A DNA stretch of 64,000 nucleotides from Paludibacter sp. UBA6032 (GCA_002427885.1 DIZI01000025.1:115172-179171); one strand, 5' to 3'. Counted from the first letter of the stretch, positions 1-9,471 are shown. The notes: generated by a model not told the origin, from the letters alone. Numbers and translations: made by a program.

Positions 1-872
1 GTTTTGCCTTCATCTTCGCTGATAGATGTCAGCGCAAATTTCCACAAACAGGCCACTTTTCCATCGGGTAAATGATAATAATTGAAGGCTTTGTATTCTT
101 TATTTAATGGGATAATTGGATCATTGCGGTCCGATTCTTCCACCCATTGCATCATATACAAGGGATTATCCAGAATTTCCTGACAGCTTTTCACAAAACC
201 CTTGTCTTTACTTTTTGCAAAAAAAGGATAATCGGTATTTTTTCCGTTGAAAGCGTGGTTGTAATGAATAAAATAAATCGGCCCGAAAGTACCGTCCTTT
301 TTGATTTCTCGAACCACACGACCAATGCCATTTCCATCATTCGGGTCATCTTTTTTATCAAGGGCTACTCCATAATAAGCCATTGAAATTAATCTTCCCG
401 ATTTAGAAACATAAAATCCAACCCGTTGGTGCATGACAGCAATCAGGTTTTTAGCAACTCCCTCGTGATCAGGCTTGGTATATCCGTCAGGGACTTTGTA
501 TTGAGGATACAAAACTTGTGGATTTGTCCAGTTGTACCCATCGGACGAAGTTTGTAGAAAAGTTTGTGAGGGTGGAACGCTTTCGCCAACTTCATCGCTT
601 AAATATTCTAAGTAGAATTTGCCATTCCAGTACGCCAGCATGGGTTGATGACTGTATGTCCAACCGTTGCAGTTCGAAGCATCAGGATGCTGGCGGTTAG
701 CCCTCATAACCTGAATATTATGGACCCCGATTACAGGTGAAAGCTGACCATCATGATAAGCCGGATTGGAAAGTTGAGTCCCCGAATAATGAATTTTATC
801 TTGCGCAGTCAGTTGAATTACTGAAAAACAAAACAGAACACAAGTAAAAAATATAAGTTTTGATTTTTTCAT
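1..872 (-). CDS. Secreted beta-propeller (sialidase/BNR-like) protein, 3' end outside window
   Basis: This reading frame is open from an ATG at 872 down to base 1, so the C-terminus is missing; about 290 residues are visible. The N-terminus is a signal peptide ending near LTAQ. The mature part has repeated aromatic/Asp motifs (TYSHQPMLAYWNGKFYLEY, TSSDGYNWTNPQ) of the kind found in sialidase-like propellers: a strand, an Asp-box-like SxDGxxW turn, then the next strand. That supports a secreted propeller glycosidase or lectin; the substrate is not evident. It lies 39 bp downstream of the GH43 gene on the same strand, so the two are probably co-transcribed from the sigma-type promoter at 1933-1962. 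Family assignment is inference. Confidence 0.75.
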   Translation of the reverse strand, partial: MKKSKLIFFTCVLFCFSVIQLTAQDKIHYSGTQLSNPAYHDGQLSPVIGVHNIQVMRANRQHPDASNCNGWTYSHQPMLAYWNGKFYLEYLSDEVGESVPPSQTFLQTSSDGYNWTNPQVLYPQYKVPDGYTKPDHEGVAKNLIAVMHQRVGFYVSKSGRLISMAYYGVALDKKDDPNDGNGIGRVVREIKKDGTFGPIYFIHYNHAFNGKNTDYPFFAKSKDKGFVKSCQEILDNPLYMMQWVEESDRNDPIIPLNKEYKAFNYYHLPDGKVACLWKFALTSISEDEGK

Positions 873-911
873 CTTGTAGTAAAGAGATAAAGTACAAAGA
901 TAATTAAGTTT

Positions 912-1904
912 CTACTTAATTACTGATAGAACATTCGAATTGGAATCTGTTTTTTGATTTAGACTCAACTCATATGTCTTTTTTAGATTCTCAACATAAG
1001 ATGCCGGCACTTTAAAAATTGTCCCATGTTTATGCCCCTGAGGTATAGAAATTTCTTTGGAGATATTGTTGTAATGAATAAAATCTTTTGTTTGAACAGC
1101 ACCATATTTAAATTTTTGATATTCATCAAAATATATCAAATAATTAGTCCCGATTTTTTCCACGGTCGGACCTTCAACATAGCTTTGAGTAAAAGTTGAA
1201 CTCATTTGTGAATAAGGTCCTGTTGGCGTTTTTGCAAAAGCCACTCTCAAATTCCGGTTTGGACGTGTGTTGTCTTTGAAAACCATCACATAATCGTCTT
1301 TAGCACGCTTGACTATTGTAGCATCAATGGAACTGAATCCGGGGTCGAAGAGCAGTTTTGTTTTAGAAATAGTTTTAAAATCTTTCGTCGTGATGTAATA
1401 GAGTCGTTGATTGTTGTTTTCTTCTTCAACGCCCTTTTTAAAACGAAAGGGAACACACGATGCCCAAACGACTACAAATTCGCCCCTTTCATCATCATAA
1501 AAAATATCGGGTGCCCACACATTTACCGTTGTGGGTTCGTTTTTCATTACTAAAATCATTTGCTGCTTTGACCAATGTATAAGATCCTTTGAATTGGCAT
1601 AACCAAAACCCAGATCACCCTTCCAACTGGTAGTCCAGACTAAATGATAAGTGCCGTCGTTTGTGCGGGTAATTGAAGGATCACGCAACACTTTTTCCCT
1701 TCCGATTTCCGGTTTCAACCAAATTCCTGGAATACTATCCCAATGGATTCCATCTTTACTATATATAAATCGCAATCCTTGATTGGCAGGTTCGTGAAAA
1801 GAAGTGAAAACAAAATATTCTTTATTTGCTTTGCAAGATTGGGAAAAGAGCAAAAATACAATTAACAACCGTAACATCTTCAACATCAGTCTTTTTATAA
1901 ACAT
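912..1904 (-). CDS. GH43-type glycosidase, probable lipoprotein
   Basis: A 330-residue five-bladed propeller hydrolase, probably an exo-acting arabinofuranosidase or a related activity on side chains. Candidate catalytic residues of the family are visible: Asp75 in LRDPS (general base), Asp133 in WAPDIFYDD (pKa modulator) and Glu244 in YVEGPTVEK (general acid). The leader is hydrophobic and ends in SQSC near residue 24, which fits a relaxed Bacteroidota lipobox, so surface or periplasmic anchoring is likely. Met8 is an alternative start. It is the first gene of a leftward two-gene unit and has its own motif copy upstream, divergent from the gene at 2110. The GH43 fold call is firm; the exact subfamily and sugar are not known. 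Confidence 0.8.
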   Translation of the reverse strand: MFIKRLMLKMLRLLIVFLLFSQSCKANKEYFVFTSFHEPANQGLRFIYSKDGIHWDSIPGIWLKPEIGREKVLRDPSITRTNDGTYHLVWTTSWKGDLGFGYANSKDLIHWSKQQMILVMKNEPTTVNVWAPDIFYDDERGEFVVVWASCVPFRFKKGVEEENNNQRLYYITTKDFKTISKTKLLFDPGFSSIDATIVKRAKDDYVMVFKDNTRPNRNLRVAFAKTPTGPYSQMSSTFTQSYVEGPTVEKIGTNYLIYFDEYQKFKYGAVQTKDFIHYNNISKEISIPQGHKHGTIFKVPASYVENLKKTYELSLNQKTDSNSNVLSVIK

Positions 1905-1932
1905 TAAACAATACTTTTTTATTTATAATTAA

Positions 1933-1962
1933 AAGACGAAGATAGGCTGAAATAGTACTCAT
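1933..1962 (-). promoter_or_regulatory. ECF-sigma-like promoter, leftward
   Basis: On the minus strand this reads ATGAGTACT-N15-CGTCTT. It matches 7 of 9 bases of the upstream block, all 6 of the downstream block and the exact spacing of the perfect copies at 2035, 16612, 27287 and 58557. The downstream block ends 28 bp before the GH43 start codon at 1904. It is the divergent partner of the site at 2035-2064 in the same 205-bp gap. Confidence 0.55.
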
Positions 1963-2034
1963 GGATTTAACTTCCGAAACTCAAAATATATACAAAAACA
2001 ACTCTAAGAAACGTAATATGAATTTTAATTATGG

Positions 2035-2064
2035 TTGAGTACACAGATTATTGTACAACGTCTT
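2035..2064 (+). promoter_or_regulatory. ECF-sigma-like promoter (perfect copy)
   Basis: TTGAGTACA at 2035-2043, 15 variable bases, CGTCTT at 2059-2064, then 45 bp to the ATG at 2110. The CGTC core in the downstream block is typical of -10 elements used by ECF sigma factors, and a 15-16 bp spacer fits that class. Identical blocks at identical spacing occur before three other genes in the window. Confidence 0.7.
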
Positions 2065-2109
2065 TAGATAAAATAACCCATATAAAATTAATTTTAAATT
2101 ATTTGCATT

Positions 2110-3741
2110 ATGAAAAAACTACTTCTAATTATTGTCGCTTTGCTAAGTCTATCAACGACTTATGCACAGTTAGAATTTAACAAGACTTATGCCAACTGGG
2201 GCTATACTGGTGCTACTGCTCTTCCAAACGGTGACAAACAATTAATGTGTAACTTCAATTCAGATTCTCTGACGACTTTGAAATACGGTTCATTTGCCGG
2301 TACGTCAAAAGGCGTTTTTGCAATGGTTCTTACCAATGAAGTTATCAATAGTGGAAAAGCACTTACCATTAAAGACAAAAAACAAGAAAGTTGGGGAGCT
2401 GCAGGAGGTGGACTGCGTAGAATGAGAAATGTACAAGACGTTCTTGACTCAGCAACAGTTGCAGGACAACTTGCTTATAGTACTTTACACCAATACTGGA
2501 GACCGTCATTATGTCTCTTTAATCTTACATCTACCGATCAGGTTTTTGGTGTTTATCCGGGAATGTACAAACGTGTTAACTTAGGATTTCAGGTTAAAGT
2601 TGAGGCTGCTATGTCATCGGACATTAGTTTTGATGTTATGACTTACAATCAGGGAAATACAGGGAAAGCTGCTATATATAAAATGATTGTAGGTATTGGT
2701 AAAGAAACCATTTTCCCTTATCAATTTAATACTGCTCAGTTGGATACAATCGCAAAAAAAAATGTTGCGGCATACAGAACTTTAATCGGTTCAACCAGTA
2801 TTTACGTAGTTGATAGCGTTTACACTACGACAACGACAGTAGGTGATATCAAGAAAGTCACCATCAATGTAGCAAGCGCACTTGGACTGAATCCATCTGT
2901 TTTCTCCGGTAATGGAAAGAAGACATATATTCAGCTTTACACAATGGGAACTGCTACTTCAATTATGCCTGGAACTATTGATCCTGTTGTAGCTATCGAT
3001 AATATTCAGTTTACATACACTCCTGCAGGATGGGCTTTACCTGTTGGTGCAGTAGCCAGCTCTATTTTTGATCATAACAATGGTACTGTACTTGTTGATA
3101 CTGCTAAAACCAGTCCAAATTACTCCGCTGGAACACCTGTAAATGTTGCTCCCGCTGATACGAATGCTGTAGTTAAATTCTATATTACAAGTATCAACAG
3201 ACCAGGAACTTTGACTATTACTGAAGCTAATGATGGCGGATCTCATGCTGCTGCATATTCATTCGCAAAAACCGGTGCGGTTAAAGCTAAAGCTGCTGAT
3301 GGAACATACAGTGTAGTTGTACCTTATACTTATGCCGCTTCGAATGGTACGACTAAATTTTTACTTACAATTGCTGCTCCAGCTTCAGGAACTGCCAACG
3401 ACACATTAGAAGTATCTATCAGAGCAAATGTTCCTCTAGATGCTAACCGTTTAGAAAGACTTGAAATTACTAACGGAACCCGTTTCTGGTATGACATTGC
3501 AGCAAAAGGTGTTACTCCGATAACTTCCACAGCTCCATCAAATGTTTCTCCTGTTAAAATTATGTCGATAAACAGTAATGTGTTCGTAAAAAATGCAACT
3601 GAAAATGTGTCCATTACAAATGTGGCCGGACAAACGATTAAGATTGCCTCACCCACATTAGCTGCAAAAGGCATCAGTATGAATGCCGGTGTTTATATTG
3701 TTAAAACCGGAAATACAACCCGAAAAGTTATCGTACAATAA
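2110..3741 (+). CDS. Secreted protein with T9SS sorting domain, function unknown
   Basis: A 543-residue protein with a clear N-terminal signal peptide (cleavage near TYAQ) and a C-terminal region of about 70 residues that reads as a type A T9SS sorting domain: a short strand (SITNVAGQTIKI), then GVYIVKTGNTTRKVIVQ at the very end. It should be exported by T9SS and fixed to, or released from, the cell surface. The central 450 residues are Thr/Ala/Val-rich beta-sandwich-like sequence without a catalytic signature I recognise; a carbohydrate-binding role is possible but unsupported. It is monocistronic: a motif copy lies upstream and a strong terminator downstream. A major surface protein of the locus would fit this arrangement. 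Confidence 0.8.
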   Translation: MKKLLLIIVALLSLSTTYAQLEFNKTYANWGYTGATALPNGDKQLMCNFNSDSLTTLKYGSFAGTSKGVFAMVLTNEVINSGKALTIKDKKQESWGAAGGGLRRMRNVQDVLDSATVAGQLAYSTLHQYWRPSLCLFNLTSTDQVFGVYPGMYKRVNLGFQVKVEAAMSSDISFDVMTYNQGNTGKAAIYKMIVGIGKETIFPYQFNTAQLDTIAKKNVAAYRTLIGSTSIYVVDSVYTTTTTVGDIKKVTINVASALGLNPSVFSGNGKKTYIQLYTMGTATSIMPGTIDPVVAIDNIQFTYTPAGWALPVGAVASSIFDHNNGTVLVDTAKTSPNYSAGTPVNVAPADTNAVVKFYITSINRPGTLTITEANDGGSHAAAYSFAKTGAVKAKAADGTYSVVVPYTYAASNGTTKFLLTIAAPASGTANDTLEVSIRANVPLDANRLERLEITNGTRFWYDIAAKGVTPITSTAPSNVSPVKIMSINSNVFVKNATENVSITNVAGQTIKIASPTLAAKGISMNAGVYIVKTGNTTRKVIVQ

Positions 3742-3766
3742 AAACAGAATTTTTTCAAATTAAATG

Positions 3767-3805
3767 AATTGCCCCGGAATACTAGTTTCGGGGCAATTTT
3801 TTTAT
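3767..3805 (+). terminator. Rho-independent terminator
   Basis: A 13-bp stem (3767-3779 with 3786-3798, one G-U pair) around the GCCCCGG core closes a short loop and is followed by a run of T. It ends the T9SS-protein transcript 26 bp after the stop codon. Confidence 0.9.
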
Positions 3806-3813
3806 TTACTTTT

Positions 3814-3844
3814 AGCAGTACAAAACCAGTAAATTATTCGTCTG
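3814..3844 (+). promoter_or_regulatory. Possible ECF-like promoter variant
   Basis: AGCAGTACA, 16 bases, CGTCTG. The inner six bases of the upstream block (AGTACA) and the CGTCT core are kept, but the spacer is one base longer than in the perfect copies. It lies after the terminator and 43 bp before the GH127 start, where a promoter is needed. The call is weaker than the N15 copies. Confidence 0.35.
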
Positions 3845-3887
3845 AATTATATTAAATCTCATATAATACTTGACTAAAATCCAATCG

Positions 3888-5963
3888 ATGAGAAAAATTA
3901 TTTTTATAATAGCCTATATATCCTTTGTAGTTTCATTCACAGCAGCTCAAAATAATGGCATAACCAATACGTTAACAAGTAAATATGCCAAACTGAATAG
4001 CACTAATATTGATGCCGTGAAATGGAATAACGGTTTTTGGGCTGAGAGGTACGCTGTTTTTAAAGACACCATGATCCTTTCGATGTGGAAAACGCTTGAT
4101 AATCCTGACATTAGTCACTCCTACCGTAATTTTGAAGTGGCAGCCGGTGAAATTGAGGGTGATCATTGGGGACCACCGTTTCATGATGGCGATTTTTATA
4201 AATGGCTGGAAGGGGTGGCGTCGGTTTATGCCGTCACTAAAGATCCTAAACTGGATGCTTTAATGGACAAAATCATTGCTGTCATTGTAAAAGTTCAACG
4301 GGCGGATGGGTATATTCATACGCCGGTAATTATCGCAGAACTGCATAAAGGAATTGATTCGCATAAGGTTGATAATACGGTTATCGGCACAAAAGTGGGC
4401 GAGACCGGAAAGGGAGCTTTTGATAACCGGTTGAATTTCGAAACCTACAATCTCGGGCATTTGATGATGGCGGGAATTATTCATAAGCGGGCAACCGGCA
4501 AAACAACTCTATTCAATGCAGCCGTGAAAGCCACCGATTTTCTGTGTCATTTTTATGAAACCGCTTCGGCGGAATTGGCTCGAAATGCCATCTGTCCGTC
4601 ACATTATATGGGTGTGGTGGAAATGTATCGCGCCACAGGAAATCCAAGATATTTAGAATTGACAAAAAATCTGATCAATATTCGCGGAATGGTTGAAAAC
4701 GGGACGGATGATAATCAGGATCGTGTTCCCTTTCGTCAACAAAAAACAGCTATGGGTCATGCCGTTCGCGCCAACTACCTGTACGCCGGAGTGGCCGATG
4801 TCTATGCCGAAACCGGCGAAAAGCAGTTACTGGATAATCTGGAAAGTATCTGGACGGACATAACCACCCGTAAAATGTATGTGACCGGTGCTTGTGGGGC
4901 ATTGTACGATGGAACTTCACCCGACGGAACGAATTATACACCTGACAGCATACAAAAAGTACATCAGGCTTACGGACGTGCGTATCAGTTGCCAAATTCA
5001 ACAGCCCATAACGAGACTTGCGCCAATATTGGGAATATGCTGTTCAACTGGCGCATGTTGCAGGTTACGGCCGATGCTAAATATGCCGATGTACTCGAAA
5101 CTGCACTTTACAACAGCGTTTTGAGTGGAGTTAGTTTGGATGGCAAACGCTTTTTCTATACCAATCCGTTGCGCATCAGCAATGATTTCCCGTATACACT
5201 TCGCTGGCCGAAAGAACGTACTGAATATATCAGTTGCTTTTGCTGTCCACCGAACACAGTTCGTACTCTTTGCGAAGCTCAGGATTATGCTTATAGTCTT
5301 GGGAATAATGCAATTTATTGTAATTTATATGGTGGAAGTCAACTCGAAACATTACTAAATGGAAAAGACAATATCAAACTGACTCAAACGACAGATTATC
5401 CGTGGGATGGAAATATTAAAATATCGGTTGATAATATACAAGAAAAAGATTTTTCTCTTTATCTTCGCATTCCCGAATGGTGCGATAAAGCAACGATTAC
5501 TATCAATGGAAAAGCTTTTTTTGCGGAAAATAAAGCCAATACGTACACGGAAATAAAGCGTGAATGGGTAAAAGGCGATGTAGTGGAACTGATATTGGAT
5601 ATGCCGGTAAAGTTATTGGAATCGAATCCGCTGGTAGAAGAAACCCGCAATCAGACTTGTGTGAAACGGGGTCCACTTGTGTATTGCCTTGAAGGAATGG
5701 ATGTGGCAGGTGGAAAATCCATTGACGATGTAATGATACCAGAAGATATTAAATTCATTCCACGCAAAACTGTAATTGCTGGAAGTTCTATCGTTGTATT
5801 GGATGGAACAGCCAGGTTTGCTAATGAAAAATCCTGGAAAAATACCCTCTATCGGGAAATCGGGAAATCGGATAAAACCGTGAAAATAACACTGATTCCA
5901 TATTACGCCTGGGGAAATCGTGGGAAAAGCGAAATGACGGTTTGGATGCCGTTGGTGAAATAA
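3888..5963 (+). CDS. GH127 beta-L-arabinofuranosidase-type hydrolase
   Basis: A 691-residue secreted enzyme. The ATG at 3888 is chosen because it opens directly onto the signal peptide; the longer frame would need a TTG at 3870. The core is an (alpha/alpha)6 barrel followed by a beta-sandwich. The zinc/cysteine active site of GH127 is recognisable: Glu376 and Cys378 in HNETCANIG, and Cys452-Cys453 in CFCCPPNTVR, one Cys of the pair being the expected nucleophile. Family members remove beta-linked L-arabinofuranose from glycoproteins or pectin side chains; some relatives have other activities. It starts a long rightward gene run that may extend to 15137. GH127 fold and active site are seen; substrate is inferred. 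Confidence 0.88.
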   Translation: MRKIIFIIAYISFVVSFTAAQNNGITNTLTSKYAKLNSTNIDAVKWNNGFWAERYAVFKDTMILSMWKTLDNPDISHSYRNFEVAAGEIEGDHWGPPFHDGDFYKWLEGVASVYAVTKDPKLDALMDKIIAVIVKVQRADGYIHTPVIIAELHKGIDSHKVDNTVIGTKVGETGKGAFDNRLNFETYNLGHLMMAGIIHKRATGKTTLFNAAVKATDFLCHFYETASAELARNAICPSHYMGVVEMYRATGNPRYLELTKNLINIRGMVENGTDDNQDRVPFRQQKTAMGHAVRANYLYAGVADVYAETGEKQLLDNLESIWTDITTRKMYVTGACGALYDGTSPDGTNYTPDSIQKVHQAYGRAYQLPNSTAHNETCANIGNMLFNWRMLQVTADAKYADVLETALYNSVLSGVSLDGKRFFYTNPLRISNDFPYTLRWPKERTEYISCFCCPPNTVRTLCEAQDYAYSLGNNAIYCNLYGGSQLETLLNGKDNIKLTQTTDYPWDGNIKISVDNIQEKDFSLYLRIPEWCDKATITINGKAFFAENKANTYTEIKREWVKGDVVELILDMPVKLLESNPLVEETRNQTCVKRGPLVYCLEGMDVAGGKSIDDVMIPEDIKFIPRKTVIAGSSIVVLDGTARFANEKSWKNTLYREIGKSDKTVKITLIPYYAWGNRGKSEMTVWMPLVK

Positions 5964-5991
5964 ACCCCTAACCCCTAAAGGGGAATTAAAA
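5964..5991 (+). repeat. CCCCTAA-type palindromic repeat
   Basis: Two CCCCTAA units followed by AGGGG, then an A/T-rich tail. The inner part can fold as CCCCT-AA-AGGGG. It starts at the GH127 stop codon. Relatives lie at 6063, 12726, 19418, 20168, 30545, 30640, 36759 and 36842. Confidence 0.8.
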
Positions 5992-6031
5992 TAACAATGT
6001 ATCATTTTCTTTTAAAGATTTAAAGAAATCT

Positions 6032-7879
6032 ATGCACAAAATCTTCAATCTTCGAATCACCAAAGCCCCCTTTAGGGTGTGGGGGGTCGTTTTATTTTTT
6101 CTGGTTTCACTTCCTTCTTTTGCCACCAATATCTACGTTTCCCCAACGGGAAATGACAGTAATTTTGGTTCTTCAATAGCTCCCAAAGCAACTCTTTCAG
6201 CTGCTTTGCGTCAGGCACGTGAAATGCGCCGGTTAAATGCTCCCGGAATTGAAAATGGCATTCAGATTATTCTGAAAGGTGGAACCTACGCGCAGTATGA
6301 ACCTGTTTATGTACGTCCCGAAGATAGCGGAACGGCACTATCACCAACAACAATTTGTGGAGCTGAAGGTGAGAATGTAGTGCTGAGCGGTGGCGTGAAA
6401 ATCTCTGACTGGAAAAAGTCAGGAAAATTTTGGGTAGCCGATGTGCCCGATTTTAATGGCCGTCCGCTCGATTTCCGTCAACTGTGGGTAAACGGAAAAA
6501 AAGCTGTACGTGCCCGTGATGTGGCGGACTTTGAAAAGATGAATCGTATTCGCAGTTATGATCCGGCAAACGAAATTCTTTGGGTGCCGGCAAAATCGGT
6601 GAAATCTATTCTGAAAGCACCCTATGCCGAAATGGTTTTGCACGAAATGTGGGTGGTTTCTTTTTTACGCATCAAATCCATCGAAATTCAGGGCGATTCG
6701 GCTGCGGTTCGTTTCCAAAATCCGGAAAGCAAATTGCAGTTCGAACGTTACTGGCCGCGTCCAATGGTTGCACCGGGACTGAATTCTCCTTTTTATTTGA
6801 CCAATGCCATTGAATTGCTCGATCAACCCGGTGAATGGTTTCACGATATTAAAACCAACAAACTTTATTATATTCCGTTAGCCGGAGAAAATCCGAATCA
6901 GGACGAAATTGTAGCTCCGGCAATTGAAACGCTCGTTCAGGTAGAAGGAACGCTTGACAGACCTGTTGAAAATGTGATTTTCAGAAATATCACTTTTAGC
7001 CATACCACCTGGATGCGTCCTTCCGAAAAAGGGCATGTGCCACTACAGGCAGGAATGTATGTTACCGAAGCTTACCGTATAGATCCGCAAATTGTTCGTG
7101 GCGACAATAATTGCAAGCTGGATAATCAGGTTTGGCTTGAACGTGCTCCGGCTGCTGTTAAAGTAAAATGTTCGAATGACATCAGTTTTTACAACTGTAA
7201 TTTTGAACATCTTGGTTATTCAGGTTTGGATTATGTTTTTGGCGACCGTGGTGGAAAAGTACAAAACTGCACATTTACAGATATTGCCGGAAATGGAATT
7301 CTGGTTGGAAGCGTATCGCCCCCGTCACTTGAAATACATGTACCTTATGTTCCGCATGATGAGCGGGAAATTTGTGACGGTCAGCAAATCATCAATAACC
7401 GGATAACCAACGTTAGCAACGAAGACTGGGGTTGCGAAGGCATCTGTGCCGGATATGTAAGCAATATCAATATTGAACATAACGATATCAGTGAAGTTTC
7501 GTATATGGGAATTACCCTGGGTTGGGGTTGGAATCAGACATTTAACCGAATGCACAACAACCGTATTTATGCGAATCATATCTGGCATTATGCCAAACAC
7601 ATGTATGATGTTTCCGGAATATATACATTGGGAATGCAACCAAAAACCGTGATTTCCGAAAACTACGTCCACGACATTTATCATCCCGGATATGTACATG
7701 ACCCGAATCACTGGTTTTATTTGTACACCGACGAGGGTTCATCGTGCATTACAATAAAAAACAATTTTACAGAAGGAGAAAAATTCCTTCAAAACGCAAA
7801 TGGTCCCAATAATATATGGGAAAATAACGGACCGATGGTGAATGATAGTATCAGACAAAAAGCAGGATTACAAAAGTAA
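6032..7879 (+). CDS. Secreted right-handed beta-helix hydrolase, GH141-like
   Basis: A 615-residue protein with a parallel beta-helix: N-terminal IYVSPTGNDSNFGS entry strand, then repeated NVIFRNITFSHT, DISFYNCNFEHLGYSGLD, NGILVG and INIEHNDISEVSYMGI turns through residue 580. This arrangement fits GH141 (alpha-L-fucosidase and xylanase members) or the wider pectate-lyase superfamily; GH141 members act on rhamnogalacturonan II, which suits the neighbours. The leader is odd: residues 11-18 (KAPFRVWG) are coded by a reverse-oriented copy of the CCCCTAA repeat, followed by the hydrophobic signal core. No other ATG precedes the signal core, although an in-frame GTG lies inside the repeat. It follows GH127 by 68 bp in the same run. 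Confidence 0.75.
   Translation: MHKIFNLRITKAPFRVWGVVLFFLVSLPSFATNIYVSPTGNDSNFGSSIAPKATLSAALRQAREMRRLNAPGIENGIQIILKGGTYAQYEPVYVRPEDSGTALSPTTICGAEGENVVLSGGVKISDWKKSGKFWVADVPDFNGRPLDFRQLWVNGKKAVRARDVADFEKMNRIRSYDPANEILWVPAKSVKSILKAPYAEMVLHEMWVVSFLRIKSIEIQGDSAAVRFQNPESKLQFERYWPRPMVAPGLNSPFYLTNAIELLDQPGEWFHDIKTNKLYYIPLAGENPNQDEIVAPAIETLVQVEGTLDRPVENVIFRNITFSHTTWMRPSEKGHVPLQAGMYVTEAYRIDPQIVRGDNNCKLDNQVWLERAPAAVKVKCSNDISFYNCNFEHLGYSGLDYVFGDRGGKVQNCTFTDIAGNGILVGSVSPPSLEIHVPYVPHDEREICDGQQIINNRITNVSNEDWGCEGICAGYVSNINIEHNDISEVSYMGITLGWGWNQTFNRMHNNRIYANHIWHYAKHMYDVSGIYTLGMQPKTVISENYVHDIYHPGYVHDPNHWFYLYTDEGSSCITIKNNFTEGEKFLQNANGPNNIWENNGPMVNDSIRQKAGLQK
6063..6087 (-). repeat. CCCCTAA-type repeat, reverse orientation, inside a leader-coding region
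   Basis: On the minus strand it reads as a C-rich run, CACCCTAAAGGGGG. It is an inverted partner of the copy at 5964-5991, about 70 bp away, and lies within codons 11-19 of the beta-helix gene. Confidence 0.65.
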
Positions 7880-7973
7880 ATTAGAAATTAAGAATCGGAA
7901 GATAGCACATCTCCAAAAAATTTAACCAATAAAAAGATCTAATCACTCATTAAAATATCCAATAAAAAAACGC

Positions 7974-9341
7974 ATGGAACATAAAAAAGGAAGTTTAAAA
8001 AGTACTATTGCTGTATCGCTTACCAATTATCTTGATGCGGGCGCGATTGTGGCCGGTGCAAGTGGATTGACTCTTTGGCAAAATTACCTCGGTCTTACCG
8101 AAGGGCATCTAGGCTGGCTTAACGCCATCAGTGCCAATTGTTTCGGTGCAGCTATCGGCGCAATTATCGGTGGTTTCCTTGCCGACAAATACGGACGAAA
8201 AACGATTTACACCTACAATATGCTTGTGTATATGTTGGGAATTGCAATTATCATGTTCACGGTCAATTTCCCGATGCTGTTGACCGGATTTCTGATTACA
8301 GGTATCTCGGTAGGAGCGGGTGTTCCTGCCTCGTGGACTTATATTTCTGAAAATTCGGAAGTGGGTAAGCGCGGACGAAATATGGGTATTTCTCAGTTTG
8401 CCTGGGGAGTCGGTCCAACGATTATTTTATTGTTGGGAATGTTATTAGCTCCTGGAAAGGCTGATGCTTCAGCCGGTGTTTTATTCGGCTATGTGCAAAA
8501 AATCGCAGCATTCTTTTTAGGAAACAATATAAGCGTTGAAGCAGTCAATGTATTCAGCAGCCGTCTTATTTTCGGCTCATTGTTTATTGTAGCTTTTGTC
8601 GCATGGATTCTGCAACGAAAACTCAATGAGTCAAAAGATTGGGAGGATGCTAAGCTAGCCCAGGGCAAAGAGAAACAACCGGGTGTTTTCGCATCGTTCA
8701 GAACACTTTTCACCAATAAGGTCAATATTCGTACAATGCTTTTTCTGGCAGGTATTTATATTAGCTGGAACATGGTTGCTTCCGTGATGGGTTTCTTTCA
8801 ACTACATATTTATGAAACCGCAGGCGGTCTATCCAACGGACAAGCTAATATGGTAACGGCCATACAATGGATCGTGATTATTGCGGTAACCTATTTCGGC
8901 TTTGCCATGTTAGTCGATAAAGTAAATCAACGGTGGCTGTATTTTACAGGCACGATGATAGGTATATTGGCATGGTGTATCCTCATTTTTGTTGGAATAA
9001 AAAATTATGCCGCTTTATGGACTTTCACTATTCTTTGGGGTATTCATGCAGGATTAAGTGTACAAGCATTTTATGCGCTTTGGGCTTCGGAACTCTTTCC
9101 TGCCAGATATCGCGCGGGAGCGCAGGGAGTCATGTTCTTTGCCGTAAGAGGTATAGCGGCAGTATGGGGATTGGCATTTGTTCAAATTTACGGAGAAAAC
9201 GGCGAAGGATTTAACACTGCGGCCTACATTATGATCGGATTGCTCCTTGTCGCGTTAATCATAGGTACTATTTGGACACCCAAAACTCGCGGCAAAACTT
9301 TGCAACAAATAACAAAAGAAAGATACGGAGACGATATTTAA
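7974..9341 (+). CDS. MFS transporter, sugar-porter-like
   Basis: A 455-residue inner-membrane protein with about 12 hydrophobic segments. The loop after segment 2 contains GGFLADKYGRK, the MFS signature, and the equivalent loop after the sixth segment is charged. RYRAGAQG near residue 380 resembles the second-half R-X-G motif of sugar porters. Substrate cannot be read from sequence; its position directly before a cytoplasmic GH78 rhamnosidase suggests uptake of rhamnose-containing oligosaccharides or free sugar. It is separated by 94 bp from the beta-helix gene and by 130 bp from GH78. Confidence 0.85.
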   Translation: MEHKKGSLKSTIAVSLTNYLDAGAIVAGASGLTLWQNYLGLTEGHLGWLNAISANCFGAAIGAIIGGFLADKYGRKTIYTYNMLVYMLGIAIIMFTVNFPMLLTGFLITGISVGAGVPASWTYISENSEVGKRGRNMGISQFAWGVGPTIILLLGMLLAPGKADASAGVLFGYVQKIAAFFLGNNISVEAVNVFSSRLIFGSLFIVAFVAWILQRKLNESKDWEDAKLAQGKEKQPGVFASFRTLFTNKVNIRTMLFLAGIYISWNMVASVMGFFQLHIYETAGGLSNGQANMVTAIQWIVIIAVTYFGFAMLVDKVNQRWLYFTGTMIGILAWCILIFVGIKNYAALWTFTILWGIHAGLSVQAFYALWASELFPARYRAGAQGVMFFAVRGIAAVWGLAFVQIYGENGEGFNTAAYIMIGLLLVALIIGTIWTPKTRGKTLQQITKERYGDDI

Positions 9342-9432
9342 AACGGTATTGATATTATCATAAAAAAACAAATGAATCACCCACGACCGGATTATAAATT
9401 CAGGACACACAACTAGATGAATAAATATCTTG

Positions 9433-9467
9433 ATTCTTGGTTCTTGGTTCTTGGTTCTAAAATCTAA
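9433..9467 (+). repeat. TTCTTGG tandem repeat with shared 18-mer
   Basis: TTCTTGG occurs three times in tandem, followed by TTCTAAAATCTAA. The last 18 bases (9450-9467) recur exactly at 31616-31633 before another MFS gene. The longer open frame starting at 9430 simply translates this repeat, which is why the later start at 9472 is used. Confidence 0.7.
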
Positions 9468-9471
9468 ACAA

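Noticed and set aside
147..700. Two plus-strand open frames of 79 and 60 codons
   Set aside because: They lie opposite the leftward propeller gene that runs from 872 to the window edge and have no recognisable features.
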